Source: Fibrobacterota bacterium (GTDB lineage: Bacteria > Fibrobacterota > Fibrobacteria > UBA11236). Taken from it: a stretch of 64,000 bases of DNA. Each line of letters begins with the position of its first letter. Within the stretch, counting starts at the first letter, position 1. Positions 1 through 10,094 of this stretch are shown here, in pieces. The stretch spans positions 25,857-89,856 of the forward strand of contig JAQBPO010000012.1 of the NCBI GenBank assembly GCA_028287465.1, written 5' to 3'. Both the position numbers and the translations under genes were made by a program. Under the pieces are notes generated by a model. That model worked only from the letters and a program-made list of their open reading frames with translations, was not told where the DNA came from and did not search any database.

Positions 1-1187
1 ATGACCTTGGCGGTCTTGGAATAGTACTCGATCGCCTTTTGCGCGATGCGGAATTTCTCCTCGTCGTCCTTGCATTCGCAGCGGATTTCCGGAGTATTGA
101 AATACTTGGGCACGCCATCGAGCAAGGCCGAAGTGGCCTTGCCGGACTTGTCCAGGATCTCCAGGATGCGGCAGCCCGCGTAGATCGCGTCGTCGTAGCC
201 GAAATACCGGTCCGCGAAGAAGATGTGGCCGCTGACCTCGCCCGCCAGGGGCGCTTTTTCCTCGGACATCTTCTTCTTCAACAGGGAATGCCCGACCTTC
301 CACATGATCGGTTGCCCGCCGGCCTTGGTGATTTCCTGTTCCAGGGCCATGGAGGACTTCACCTCATAGATGATTTTGGCGCCTTTGTCCGTCTTCAGGA
401 TGTCCTTGGCGTAGATCAGGGTCAGGAGATCGCCTGGAATCAGGTTCCCCTTTTCGTCAATGACGCCGATGCGATCGGAGTCCCCGTCCAGGCCGATTCC
501 GAGGGCGGCTCCGGTGGCCTTGACCTTTTCCGACAACTCGACAACGTTCTCCCAGATGGTGGGATCGGGATGATGGTTCGGGAACCGTCCGTCCACGGTA
601 TCATTGATGGCGATGACTTCCGCGCCGATCCGCTCGTAGACCTTTTTCGCGAACAGGGCCCCCGTGGCATTCGCCGGATCGAGGACCATCTTGATCCGTT
701 TGGAGAGTTTGAACTTGGACTCGAGGTACTTGATATAGTCCTCGGTGATGTCCTTTTCCTCGCGTTTGCCCGCGCCGCTCGCGAAAACGCCCTTGGCCGC
801 GCGCTCCTTGATGTCCACGATATCGGATCCGAAAATCGTGGTCTTGCCGATGCCCAGCTTGAGGCCGTTGTATTCCTTGGGGTTGTGGCTGGCCGTGATC
901 ATGGCGAAGCCGTCGATATCCAGGTGGAAGGCGCTGAAGTAGCAGAGCGGCGAAGTGATGATTCCGATGTCTATCACGTCGATGCCGGTCGCATTGACCC
1001 CGGCGATGAATCCTTCCTTGATCTCCTCCGTATGCAGGCGCACGTCCCCGCCCACGGAGATCCTCTTCAATCCCCGTTCCTTCAATACCGTACCGAAGGC
1101 CATGGCGATGCGGCGGACCGTGTCGGGAGTCAGGTCCTGGGGATGGAGGCCCCGGATATCATATTCGCGGAAGATGGAATTGTTCAT
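1..1187 (-). CDS. Phosphomannomutase/phosphoglucomutase (3' end beyond the window)
   Basis: This enzyme of the alpha-D-phosphohexomutase family interconverts hexose 1- and 6-phosphates (mannose and/or glucose) in the cytoplasm. The reading frame starts at ATG 1187 (protein MNNSIFREYDIRG...) and runs off the left edge after about 395 codons. Visible family motifs are the phosphoserine loop TASHNP (Ser near residue 100), the metal-binding loop DGDSDR (usually DGDADR) and the sugar-binding loop GEVSGH. A purine-rich AGGGAAAG lies just before the start. The gene lies 51 bp downstream of glgC on the same strand, so the two probably form an operon feeding sugar phosphates into nucleotide-sugar and glycogen synthesis. 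Whether mannose or glucose phosphate is preferred cannot be read from the sequence. ManB/AlgC-type is the best guess; the C-terminal domain is missing from the window. Confidence 0.93.
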   Translation of the reverse strand, partial: MNNSIFREYDIRGLHPQDLTPDTVRRIAMAFGTVLKERGLKRISVGGDVRLHTEEIKEGFIAGVNATGIDVIDIGIITSPLCYFSAFHLDIDGFAMITASHNPKEYNGLKLGIGKTTIFGSDIVDIKERAAKGVFASGAGKREEKDITEDYIKYLESKFKLSKRIKMVLDPANATGALFAKKVYERIGAEVIAINDTVDGRFPNHHPDPTIWENVVELSEKVKATGAALGIGLDGDSDRIGVIDEKGNLIPGDLLTLIYAKDILKTDKGAKIIYEVKSSMALEQEITKAGGQPIMWKVGHSLLKKKMSEEKAPLAGEVSGHIFFADRYFGYDDAIYAGCRILEILDKSGKATSALLDGVPKYFNTPEIRCECKDDEEKFRIAQKAIEYYSKTAKV

Positions 1188-1238
1188 TTCTTTCCCTGAT
1201 GCCGTTCGGAAGTGGATTGAGATTTGCGCATGGACGGC

Positions 1239-2474
1239 CTAGGCCTCGATAATCGTATCCTTCGCGATTACGACTATCCCGGTGTCCGTGACGTGGAAGC
1301 GTTCCCGATCCTTTTCAGGGTTCACGCCCACTTCGAATCCGGGAGGGATCTTGATGCCCTTTTCCACGATGGCCCGATGTACGCGCGCCCCGCGGCCCAC
1401 GTCCACGTTCGGGAACAGGATCGAATCCGTCACCATGGCATGGCTGTGGATCTGGCAACCGGGAGAGAGGATGGAATGGTTGGTCTCGCCACCGGAAAGG
1501 ATGCAGCCTTCGCAGACGATCGAATCGTATGAAGCGCCCTTACGGCCTTCGGGATCGTTCTCGCCGAAGACGAACTTCGCGGGCGGCAGGTTCCAGTTCA
1601 CCGTGCGCAGGGGCCACTTGTTGTTGTACAGGTTGAAGATGGGGGAGACCGCGCAGCAGTCCATGTTGGCCTCGAAAAAGGCTTCCAGGGTCCCGATGTC
1701 CTTCCAGTAGCCGTGGCTCGCCTCGTTCTCGCCCTTGATCCGGTTTTCGGCGAAGTCGTAAACGTAGACCGGGTGATGATTATAGATGGAGGGAAGGATG
1801 TCGCGGCCGAAGTCGTGATGGGAGTTGGCCAGCTTGCTGTCCGAAAGCAGTTCCCGGACCAGGAACTTGCTGTTGAAGATGTAGTTGCCCATGGAGGCCA
1901 AGGACCAACCCGGGCGTCCCGGCATGGACTTGGGACGGCTCGGCTTTTCCTCGAACCCAATCATGCGGCCATCATCATCCACTTCCACCACGCCGAAGCT
2001 GCGCGCTTCCTCCTGGGGGACCGGGATGCAGGATATGGTCGCCAAGGCGCCCTTGGCCAGGTGGAATTCCAGCATCTGGTTCACGGCCATCTTATAGATA
2101 TGGTCGCCGCCGAAAACGGCCACATGGTCCGGGCGTACGTCCCGTATCAGATTCACGTTCTGGTAGATGGCGTCCGCCGTGCCCATGTACCAGGAATTGC
2201 CGATCCGCATCTGGGCCGGAACCAGGTCCACGTACTGGTCCAGGTTCCGATTGAGATCCCAGGCTTGGGACACATGACGGTTGAGGGAATCCGACTTGAA
2301 CTGGGTGAGGATCTTGACCTGGTAAAACCCTGAATTCACGAAATTATTGAGGACAAAGTCGATAACCCGGTATTTTCCCGCGAAGTGGACGGCCGGCTTG
2401 GCTCGGTCGTTCGTCAGGGGTTGGAGCCGGGAACCTTGGCCGCCGGCCAGAATCATCGCCAACAAGTTTTCCAT
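1239..2474 (-). CDS. glgC: Glucose-1-phosphate adenylyltransferase (ADP-glucose pyrophosphorylase)
   Basis: GlgC makes ADP-glucose from ATP and glucose 1-phosphate, the committed step of bacterial glycogen synthesis. The 411-residue length is normal for the family. The N-terminus carries the nucleotidyltransferase signature [11 protein letters not shown] followed by RAKPAV and the YRVIDF stretch. Further on are the GTADAIYQN substrate loop and FEEKP. The C-terminal half has the left-handed beta-helix character of GlgC, with repeated short hydrophobic turns such as [14 protein letters not shown]. It starts at ATG 2474 with AAGG about 10 nt upstream. It is transcribed toward the downstream hexose-phosphate mutase, which could supply its glucose 1-phosphate. 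The GH57 protein near 43 kb may belong to the same storage-glucan physiology (inference). Confidence 0.97.
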   Translation of the reverse strand: MENLLAMILAGGQGSRLQPLTNDRAKPAVHFAGKYRVIDFVLNNFVNSGFYQVKILTQFKSDSLNRHVSQAWDLNRNLDQYVDLVPAQMRIGNSWYMGTADAIYQNVNLIRDVRPDHVAVFGGDHIYKMAVNQMLEFHLAKGALATISCIPVPQEEARSFGVVEVDDDGRMIGFEEKPSRPKSMPGRPGWSLASMGNYIFNSKFLVRELLSDSKLANSHHDFGRDILPSIYNHHPVYVYDFAENRIKGENEASHGYWKDIGTLEAFFEANMDCCAVSPIFNLYNNKWPLRTVNWNLPPAKFVFGENDPEGRKGASYDSIVCEGCILSGGETNHSILSPGCQIHSHAMVTDSILFPNVDVGRGARVHRAIVEKGIKIPPGFEVGVNPEKDRERFHVTDTGIVVIAKDTIIEA

Positions 2475-2660
2475 GGAAGCTTAACCTTGGGGTGGGAGGG
2501 AGTGACTTTTGGAGCCGGTCGGACCCGGTTTCGGGCGAGGAAGAGTAGAACCCATTATCGTTCGGGAAAATAGGATTTACGGGGATTTTACGCAAGCATT
2601 TGGATAGATTAAGGAAAATGGTTCTTGTGGGTTTGGGATTCGGATGGGGGGAAAATGAAA

Positions 2661-2686
2661 GGGGACGCTCCGAATGAAGCGTCCCC
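2661..2686 (-). terminator. Rho-independent terminator of tRNA-Glu
   Basis: A perfect 9-bp inverted repeat (GGGGACGCT / AGCGTCCCC, 8-nt loop) lies 10 nt past the tRNA CCA end. Read on the minus strand it is followed by a T-rich stretch (TTTCATTTT). It also separates the tRNA from glgC, which reads in the same direction downstream. Confidence 0.8.
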
Positions 2687-2695
2687 GATCAAGAC

Positions 2696-2770
2696 TGGTA
2701 GTGCGTAGGGGAGTTGAACCCCTGCTTCCGCCGTGAGAGGGCAGCGTCCTAACCACTAGACGAACACACC
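2696..2770 (-). tRNA. tRNA-Glu (anticodon CTC)
   Basis: This is a complete cloverleaf on the minus strand. The acceptor GGTGTGT pairs with ACGCACT (two G-U pairs), and the D-arm begins GTCTAGTGG as in other tRNA-Glu. The anticodon stem CTGCC/GGCGG encloses loop CTCTCAC, giving anticodon CTC. The T-arm is AGGGG-TTCAACT-CCCCT. The discriminator is A and CCA is encoded. It reads GAG codons, the favoured Glu codon in a GC-rich genome. A hairpin terminator follows immediately. Confidence 0.95.
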
Positions 2771-2963
2771 AACACTATCAAATTTAATAAGAATATCTAC
2801 TTTTTGCTATGGCAGCTTACTACTTTTTCGAGTTAATTGCGGGAATTAAGGCACATTCGCTCCAGTTTGCTCAAGGAGCTTGGGAAGCGCCGTTTTGAAC
2901 GTTTTTGACGAAAGCTGTCATTTTTCGGGCCGCGGAATCCCCGCGGTGAGGGGATCATCAGTT

Positions 2964-5900
2964 ATGCGGAAGCTCTTTTCGGGTTTGTCCTTGGTCCTGC
3001 TTTCCCTGGGTAGCGGTTACGCGGCCTGCAACGACACTACCATAGTAGTCACCTCCTCCCCATATACGCCTGGAACGGCCGGTACGGGCATCAATGCCAT
3101 CATTGCCGGCTGTACCGATGCCACCATGACGGTCCACCTGCGGTTCGCAGGTGATACCCTTAAACTGGCCAATGAAATCGTGGTTTCCGGCCGAAGCGGC
3201 AAGACCACCCGCATCGTCGGTGAGAATTCTGCCAACGACTCAATTCTGACCCTGGTTGAAAACACCCTTTCCGATCCGCAGTTGCTGAACGTGAACGTGG
3301 GAAATACAACCATCCTTTCCAACCTCGGTTTCGCCCGTAAGACCATTGGTCCGGGAACCACCTCCCCTTCAGTTCTGATTTCGGCGGACAGTTCGTCCGT
3401 CTCGGGATGTCATTTCTGGATGGCCGACAATTCCACCAGCGGTACCGGGCCCTTGCTGGACATCTCCGCCAATTCCGTCCTGGTCGAACGCTGCCTGTTC
3501 CGCGCCCCGCCCGACGGCGTCGGCCGGTCCATCGGCCTGCATACGGGCGGCTCGGCCACCCGGGTGGAAATCCGTTCCAGCGTCTTTTTCTCAACCGGTC
3601 TGCAATTGGCCGCCACGGGTACCGTCCACGTCATCGCCAACACCTTTACCGGATCCCGCAACGAATGGAACGCCATCATCATCGGCTCCAGCGTGACGAC
3701 TCCGGAAAAAAGCGTCGTTATCCAGCACAACCTCTTCGCCCATAAAGCCGATACCTTGCCTCCCATCGCCTTCAGCACCGCCTTGGCCGCTTCGGACAGC
3801 ATCCTGAAGAATGCCTGGTCGCGCGGCAAATCCAACATGCCCCTCGCGGTCAATTCCGGAAGCGTGGCCATTACCCTGAACGGGAACTCGGGCGCCAATA
3901 TCAATACCCCGCTTCCCCGGGGCTTTTCGAACTTTGGACCGTCGTCCAGTGATGTGAAGGATTTTCCTCTGACCGAGTTGCGGAGCGATCCGACCCTGGT
4001 GCGCAAGAACAATGATTTCGGGAAGATGTTCCGGGTTTACACCACCACCAACTGGACCGGAATGTCCGATATAAAGGACCTCGGCGCCAGCAAGCTCTAC
4101 TTCCCCGGTTTCACTCCGTTCCTGGCCGGCCGCACCTGGCTCGCCAATGTCAAGGTCGGGGCGTTCGTGGATCAGGATACCTATGAAACCCCCAGTCCCT
4201 TGGATTCCGGAACCCTGGGAGCGAGCCTTAAGTTTTCGCCTCTCAAATCCGACTCCACCAAAATCAAACTTACAGGCAGGACCTTCGACGGGAATTACTA
4301 CAAGTCGACCACCTTGACCCCGGAGTTCATGCAATTCTTCTTCAGCGATACCTTGGCCAAATTGACGGCGTCCAATGATTCCAACGCCCTCAAGGCCTCG
4401 GTAAAGACCAGCGGCTACATCCGTAAGACCTTCCTGGGGGACGATTCCATCCTTACCGTTCCCAAGGAAGTGCGCCTAGGCTCCCAGACCCCGTTTTACG
4501 TGAAGATGCTCCATTATCGCCAGGGCCAGCAGGCGCCCGTGCTCTCGAGCGCCGCCATCGCCACGGTCTTGGGCGTGCCCTCTTATCCCATCAATGACTT
4601 GACCTTGAAATTGGACCCGGCCGCAAGCGATTTCCCGAATGGCCGGGCCAATATCACCGTGACCCGTGGAAGCGAAGCGATCGACAGCGTCGCGGTCGTG
4701 GTCGCCACGGAAAACGGGCAAGGGGTGGATACCATCGCGAAAGCGGCATCCGGATCCAGCCTCGCCTACGCCATCGACGTTCCCAAGGGCACCTTCGTAT
4801 TCTATGCGATACCCATCGCGAAATTGGGCTCCACGGTCAAATACGGCCAGGCCACCCCGAACTCCGCTCCAGCCACCTTCCGCACTTCGGCGAGCGATAC
4901 CGTCTTCGTCACGTATAAGACCACGGCCTGCCCCACGGCGGACGGCACCCAGCTCCTGCCGTATTGCAGCCTCGACTCCGCCATGAAGGACATTTCGACC
5001 CGCAATGGCGGTACCGTCATCATCAAGAACGGCAATCCCGCGGTGGCGATGGAGGACATCACCATCGCTCCCATCAATGGTACGGACGTCGGGCCGGTCA
5101 ACATCATCACCAACCAGGTGCCGGGCAAATACGAGGAGAACCGGCCCGTTTTCCGGGGCAAGACCAAGGAAGCCCTGACCATCACCCGCAAGAACGTGAC
5201 CCTTAAAGGATTCTTCATCGAAATGCCCGCGGCCAGCGGGAATACGGCCCTGAACATCAAGGCATCCGGCGCCGTCATCGAAGGGAATATCTTCCGTGCG
5301 GTCGCCAGGGGCGCGGTCGAAGGTGCGGCGGTCAATATCGACGTGGGCGGCACGGCGGATGCCCGGTTCGTGAACAACCTGGTCTGGGGTTTCACAAAGA
5401 ACGTCCAGGTAACCAATGCCGCCTCGGCCAATGTCCGCGTCATCAACAATACCTTCGTTGACGATGCGAGCCTCTCCAATACCGGAAAGACCGTCGGCGT
5501 GCTCCAGTCCGGCACCGGCACCGTCAGCATGGTGCTGGCCAATAATTTCTTCTCCGGGATCGCCACTCCCATCGATGCGACCCTCAAAAACAAGACCCCT
5601 CCTCCCACCTTGGACCATAACGTCTATACGGGTAAACCGGATCTCCAGGGTCTGACCGATGCAGGCGATCTGGATCCCTCCTCCCGCATCCTGAGCGCGG
5701 ATATCTGGGCCACGAATTACATCGGGATCCTCGAAGGCGCCTTGGCCTCGCCGATTGAATGCGGAACCATCTCCCCCTGCAACGCCCTGTATGCGGGAAG
5801 CATCAATACCGCCACCATTTACAGTACTACCATCGACAAGGACGTCCTGGGCAAGAGCCGGAGCAACCGCAAGGAAATCGGGGCCTTTGAACTCAATGCC

Positions 5901-8717
5901 AATCCGGCTACGGTAATGGGCGTCCTGGCCATCAACCCCTCGAAAATCGACAATGACTTCACCCGGATCAATTGGACGGTATCGGCCAAGACTTTCGATC
6001 CCGTAGAAGCGGATTCCTTGCACGTGTTCTGGTCAACCAGCGATTTGGGGCTCATCAGCGATGCCTCCCTGTCGACCATTCCGGCCGCTCAGCAGAAGCA
6101 TTTCCCCATCAGCGCCCTCAGTTCGGGGAACATCTCCGATTTCGCTGGCGGTATCAAGGATGAGGCGACCCTGTTCCATTTCTATGCCGCCCTGGGTCGG
6201 ACCTCCAAAACCGGAACGCGGACCCTCGGGTATTCCTATCGGGACACCATCACTTCCGGGGTCGACGTGGATTCAGGGGATTGCGAAATCACGACGATGC
6301 GATCCGCATGCCCGAGCACGAACGGCCAATTCATCGTCAAGGACGGTGCCTATGCCGGCAAATTCGTATCCCGCGTTACCTTCACCGAACCGGTTTCCAC
6401 CGGCCTGGTGAAGAACCCCGGATTCGACGCCATCTCGGTGCCCAAGGTTTTCAATCTTGACCTCACCTCTCCGCTCCCAGCCATCAAATTGAACGTGACC
6501 TTGCCTGGATTGGGCGCGGTCGATTCGAAACAGACCTTCAAGGCCGATATCACCATGGACGCCCTTCCGGACCTGTCCGGTTTCGACCTCTTCCTTATCC
6601 CTTCGGACGCTTCCGGCATGGCGAGCTATGTTTCGAACTGGACGGTGAAACAGGAAGGCGGTAAAACCCGGATCACCATCGAATCCAACCGGTCGGGTTC
6701 CCAGACCTATGCCTTCGGGAAGATGCAGGCTTCCATGGAACCGGGTTCCATCATCGGGACCGACGCCTCCGTACCCGTCTTCGATTTCACCACCACCAAG
6801 GACAGCGTCTTCGTGCACGTCCCGGTCAAGTTCAAGGGAACGGGTTTCAAGACCGCGAATCCACTAGTCCTCATCACGGTACTCCCTGCGGGGGGAATGG
6901 TATCGGGCGTCTTCGGGGGGACCTACCACTCGCATACCATCGCCCTCAGTTCCGGATTCGCCAACCTCGCGGACAGCCTGAAAAGGGATCGCTTCTACAA
7001 ATATTACCTGAAAGCGGCCGCCTCCGAACCCATCTCCTCCATGACCACCGTCCAGCAGAAACCTTTCCTGCTCGATTCGACCGTGTCCGCCGAAAACTTC
7101 GCGGCTTCCACGGAAATCCATGCGGCCGACGTGACCGTGGCCGGGGGTAATCTGGACGAGACCACGGTGATCCTCCCCATCCTGCGGAACTTCAAGGACT
7201 TCGCCAAGTATGCGGATCTGACCGGCAAGGCTTCCCGCAGCATCGAAGTCGAATACACGGTTTTCGATGGCGCGGAGATTTCCCGCAGCCGCACCTTCAT
7301 CCGCACCAGGTTCTCGGATCAGGAACTGCATATCTCGGAAAAGAAGGAACGGGGATTCGAAAACTCGACCAGCGCGACCAAGGTCTGGAACCTGTTCGGA
7401 TACCCATGGGACGAGGCCGATACCGGAAGCCTGGCAAGGGTAGTGAACCGGCCCCGCTGGGACAATGACAATATGCGGCTGATGCGTTACAAAGGAAACG
7501 GTTCGGGCGCGGATGCCTTCAATGTGTATGATGGCTCCAATCCGGACGTCATCAAGTACGATGCGGGCCAGGCGTCCTGGTCCGGGTCGACTTCGCCTTA
7601 CACGCCGTCCAGCGCAACCGGCATGTCCCTGGATTTCGAGACCTTCAGCATGCCCTTGTCGCCGAACCAATGGACCGATATCGCCCTGCCGTTCAATTTC
7701 CCGATCAAATGGATCGATGTGCTGGACTCCTCCGGGATCGCGCGCGATGCGGCTCCGGCCGCCTGGAAATTCGATCCGAAGGACAAGGTTACCGGTAAGC
7801 CGTCGTGGAAGGCCCTCGAGGTCGGAAGCGCTAATCCCCCCGTGGCAAGCACCATCCTCAGGCCTTGGGAGGGATATACCATCCGTCCCAAGACGGCCGT
7901 AACCTTGAAGTTCCCGATCCTGGATACCATGCGCTCGATGTCCGCTGTCGCCAAGGTATCCGCGAAGTCGGCTTCCCAGGCAGGCGAGTCCTGGACCGCG
8001 CGCCTGGTTGCATCCAGCGATAAGGCTTCCATGTTCCTGCGCATCGGGATGGGAGCTTCGGAATCGACCACTCCGGAAGCACCCGACGTGCCCGGCCAGG
8101 ATTTCCGGGTCGCTCTGAAGCATGATCGTCCCTCCGGGGCCGAATCGGTATCCGGGTTCATCCGTCCGATGACCGGATCCTGGCAGGGGCATTGGGCGCT
8201 GCAAGGCCATGCGGCGAACGGAGGCAAAGGTATCAACCTGCGCCTCGCCGATGCCAGCCGTTCCGTGCCCGTATACCTGGTGGAAACCTTGCATAAGACC
8301 GCCATCCCCCTGAGCGGGGACGCGCCCATCGGCCTGTCGGAATCGGATTTGAAGGCCAATGACTACCATATCGTGGCCGGGGACAAGGACTACCTGAATT
8401 CGGTCCTGGAAGGCCTGGTGCCCTTGCACCTTCTCGCCTTGTCGAATTACCCCAATCCCTTCGCGGGCTCGACCCTTATCCGTTACGCGCTTCCGGAGGG
8501 TTTCGGCAAGGTGGCCTTCGACCTGAAGGTCCGCGACTTCCGCGGCCGCACCGTCTGGGAAAAATCCATACGCGGCGGCAGTTCCTTGAACTACCTCTGG
8601 GACGGGAAGGACCGGCAGAACTCGCCGCTACCCGCCGGAGTGTACACCCTGAGCCTCGAGGCCTCCGCTACCGGCAAGCCCGTCTTCAAGGCCACCCGTC
8701 GCATGCTCCGGATGTAA
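2964..8717 (+). CDS. Giant secreted beta-helix protein with C-terminal T9SS sorting domain
   Basis: This is a secreted or cell-surface protein of about 1,917 residues. I chose ATG 2964 (MRKLFSGLSL...) because it opens a clean signal peptide ending near GYA-A and has a GAGGGG element about 10 nt upstream. An in-frame upstream start at 2880 would bury the signal peptide. Two regions look like right-handed parallel beta-helices (roughly residues 40-330 and 680-930), with short repeats ending in Asn such as VVIQHNLFA, AVIEGNIF, RFVNNLVWGF and VRVINNTF. The middle and later parts resemble beta-sandwich modules. The last 80 or so residues match a type IX sorting domain: LSNYPNPFAGST, then a GVYTL strand near the end. 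Beta-helix folds occur in polysaccharide lyases and adhesins, but I see no specific catalytic signature, so the activity is unknown. It appears monocistronic, with a strong terminator 35 bp after the stop. Confidence 0.9.
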   Translation: MRKLFSGLSLVLLSLGSGYAACNDTTIVVTSSPYTPGTAGTGINAIIAGCTDATMTVHLRFAGDTLKLANEIVVSGRSGKTTRIVGENSANDSILTLVENTLSDPQLLNVNVGNTTILSNLGFARKTIGPGTTSPSVLISADSSSVSGCHFWMADNSTSGTGPLLDISANSVLVERCLFRAPPDGVGRSIGLHTGGSATRVEIRSSVFFSTGLQLAATGTVHVIANTFTGSRNEWNAIIIGSSVTTPEKSVVIQHNLFAHKADTLPPIAFSTALAASDSILKNAWSRGKSNMPLAVNSGSVAITLNGNSGANINTPLPRGFSNFGPSSSDVKDFPLTELRSDPTLVRKNNDFGKMFRVYTTTNWTGMSDIKDLGASKLYFPGFTPFLAGRTWLANVKVGAFVDQDTYETPSPLDSGTLGASLKFSPLKSDSTKIKLTGRTFDGNYYKSTTLTPEFMQFFFSDTLAKLTASNDSNALKASVKTSGYIRKTFLGDDSILTVPKEVRLGSQTPFYVKMLHYRQGQQAPVLSSAAIATVLGVPSYPINDLTLKLDPAASDFPNGRANITVTRGSEAIDSVAVVVATENGQGVDTIAKAASGSSLAYAIDVPKGTFVFYAIPIAKLGSTVKYGQATPNSAPATFRTSASDTVFVTYKTTACPTADGTQLLPYCSLDSAMKDISTRNGGTVIIKNGNPAVAMEDITIAPINGTDVGPVNIITNQVPGKYEENRPVFRGKTKEALTITRKNVTLKGFFIEMPAASGNTALNIKASGAVIEGNIFRAVARGAVEGAAVNIDVGGTADARFVNNLVWGFTKNVQVTNAASANVRVINNTFVDDASLSNTGKTVGVLQSGTGTVSMVLANNFFSGIATPIDATLKNKTPPPTLDHNVYTGKPDLQGLTDAGDLDPSSRILSADIWATNYIGILEGALASPIECGTISPCNALYAGSINTATIYSTTIDKDVLGKSRSNRKEIGAFELNANPATVMGVLAINPSKIDNDFTRINWTVSAKTFDPVEADSLHVFWSTSDLGLISDASLSTIPAAQQKHFPISALSSGNISDFAGGIKDEATLFHFYAALGRTSKTGTRTLGYSYRDTITSGVDVDSGDCEITTMRSACPSTNGQFIVKDGAYAGKFVSRVTFTEPVSTGLVKNPGFDAISVPKVFNLDLTSPLPAIKLNVTLPGLGAVDSKQTFKADITMDALPDLSGFDLFLIPSDASGMASYVSNWTVKQEGGKTRITIESNRSGSQTYAFGKMQASMEPGSIIGTDASVPVFDFTTTKDSVFVHVPVKFKGTGFKTANPLVLITVLPAGGMVSGVFGGTYHSHTIALSSGFANLADSLKRDRFYKYYLKAAASEPISSMTTVQQKPFLLDSTVSAENFAASTEIHAADVTVAGGNLDETTVILPILRNFKDFAKYADLTGKASRSIEVEYTVFDGAEISRSRTFIRTRFSDQELHISEKKERGFENSTSATKVWNLFGYPWDEADTGSLARVVNRPRWDNDNMRLMRYKGNGSGADAFNVYDGSNPDVIKYDAGQASWSGSTSPYTPSSATGMSLDFETFSMPLSPNQWTDIALPFNFPIKWIDVLDSSGIARDAAPAAWKFDPKDKVTGKPSWKALEVGSANPPVASTILRPWEGYTIRPKTAVTLKFPILDTMRSMSAVAKVSAKSASQAGESWTARLVASSDKASMFLRIGMGASESTTPEAPDVPGQDFRVALKHDRPSGAESVSGFIRPMTGSWQGHWALQGHAANGGKGINLRLADASRSVPVYLVETLHKTAIPLSGDAPIGLSESDLKANDYHIVAGDKDYLNSVLEGLVPLHLLALSNYPNPFAGSTLIRYALPEGFGKVAFDLKVRDFRGRTVWEKSIRGGSSLNYLWDGKDRQNSPLPAGVYTLSLEASATGKPVFKATRRMLRM

Positions 8718-8752
8718 CGGGCCCCGCCCGGCAACAGCCGGGGATAAGAATA

Positions 8753-8789
8753 AAAAGGCCCGATCCGGATATTCCGGATCGGGCCTTTT
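8753..8789. terminator. Bidirectional hairpin terminator
   Basis: A perfect 16-bp stem (arms AAAAGGCCCGATCCGG and its complement, about 5-nt loop) has an A-run on one side and TTTT on the other, so it can end transcription from both sides. It sits between the convergent giant secreted protein gene and the HD-GYP regulator gene. Confidence 0.92.
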
Positions 8790-8817
8790 GTTTGGCGGTA
8801 CCCCGCGGAACCCCTGA

Positions 8818-9879
8818 CTATTTCTCGGAATACTCGCTTTGGATGGAAATGAACTCGGGGAGCCTCGATAGGAAGATCTCCACCATCCGCGGGTCGAAGT
8901 GCTTGCCTTTGCCTTCGGTGATGATGTTCACGGACTGCTCGAGCGAGAACGGGGGCTTGTAGCATCGCTTCATGGTCAGGGCGTCGAAGACATCGGCGAC
9001 GGCGGTAATGCGTCCCAGGAGCGGTATCTCCTCGCCCTTGAGGCCGCGCGGATAACCGCTACCGTCCCATTTTTCGTGATGGGACATGGCGACCGTCTCG
9101 GCCACCTGGAGCACGCGCGAATTGGCGTTCTTCAGGATCTGCCCGCCTATCTCCGCATGCTTCTTCATGATCTCGAATTCCTCGACCGTCAGGCGGCCGG
9201 GCTTCAGAAGGATGGAGTCCGGGATCCCGATCTTGCCGATATCGTGCAACGGGCTGGCCTTGCTCAGCAGCCAGGTTTCCTCCTCGGAAAGTCCCACCCC
9301 GCGGGCCAGCACTTCGCAATACTTGCTGATACGCAGGACATGGTAGCCGGTCTCATCGTCACGGTATTCCGCGGCCTGGCACAATCGGTTAATCGTATCC
9401 AGATGCGATCCTTCCAGCATCTGCATCGCTTCCTTGATCTGGTTGGTCCGCTCGGTCACCAGCTTTTCGAGGTTGCGTTGGTAGTTCTGCAACTCCATCT
9501 TCATGCGCTTCTTTTCCAGGGCATTGGTGATGCTATGGATCACCTGCTTCAGCTGGATGGGCTTGAGGATGAAATCGTAGGCGCCTTCTTGCATCGAGGC
9601 CACCGCGGTATGGATTTCCGCGTTTCCGGTGAACAGGATGACCGCCATCTCCGGCCAATTGGTCTTCACTTCCCTGAGGAGATCGATTCCGGTCTTGCCC
9701 GGCATCTTGATGTCCGAAAGGATGCAATCCACTCCTTGCACGGTCTGCAGGATCTGCAGAGCGGAGTCCACGGCATTGGCGCTCGCGCAATTGTAGCCTT
9801 GCAAGCGGAGATAATCGCAGATGACCGTGCAGATGGACGGTTCATCATCAACAATCAGTATGTTTCCTTTGGAGTCCAA
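8818..9879 (-). CDS. Response regulator with HD-GYP domain (putative cyclic-di-GMP phosphodiesterase)
   Basis: This is a 353-residue two-component output protein. Residues 5-120 are a CheY-like receiver with acidic residues DDE at 11-13, phospho-acceptor Asp56 in LSDIKMP, and Lys106 in LKP. A coiled-coil linker follows (about 121-160). The C-terminal HD-GYP domain carries HDIGKIGIPD (His212/Asp213), HHEKWDGSGYP and GEEIPLLGRI, consistent with an active phosphodiesterase that hydrolyses cyclic-di-GMP. The start is TTG 9879 with AAGAGG four nt upstream. A -10-like TATAAC lies 13 nt before the start, inside the palindrome GGTTATAACC. No sensor kinase is adjacent, so the input is an orphan as far as this window shows. 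Likely outputs are motility, adhesion or secretion (inference). Confidence 0.95.
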   Translation of the reverse strand: MDSKGNILIVDDEPSICTVICDYLRLQGYNCASANAVDSALQILQTVQGVDCILSDIKMPGKTGIDLLREVKTNWPEMAVILFTGNAEIHTAVASMQEGAYDFILKPIQLKQVIHSITNALEKKRMKMELQNYQRNLEKLVTERTNQIKEAMQMLEGSHLDTINRLCQAAEYRDDETGYHVLRISKYCEVLARGVGLSEEETWLLSKASPLHDIGKIGIPDSILLKPGRLTVEEFEIMKKHAEIGGQILKNANSRVLQVAETVAMSHHEKWDGSGYPRGLKGEEIPLLGRITAVADVFDALTMKRCYKPPFSLEQSVNIITEGKGKHFDPRMVEIFLSRLPEFISIQSEYSEK

Positions 9880-10094
9880 TTTGCCTCTTGGGGTTATAAC
9901 CTCGTTGATCTTAAAGGCCGGTAGGATCCAAAGCCAACATTAAAATTCCTTATCTTCCGGGGAATTCCGGGAGGACAAGGGCTGCAATAGCCTGAAATGG
10001 TTGTGGAGTTTTGGGGAAGGTGGCCGAAAACGGCGTAAAGGGCGCTCAGGCCCGTAAGACCGGGGTTTCCGGAATACGGCGAGCTCGGAAAGGA

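Noticed and set aside
4476..6023. Long minus-strand open frame inside the giant secreted protein gene
   Set aside because: Antisense shadow in high-GC DNA; Gly/Asp/Arg-rich, no family, and the plus-strand protein is clearly real.
6864..8429. Second long minus-strand open frame in the same gene
   Set aside because: Same reason; overlaps the sorting-domain part of the real protein.
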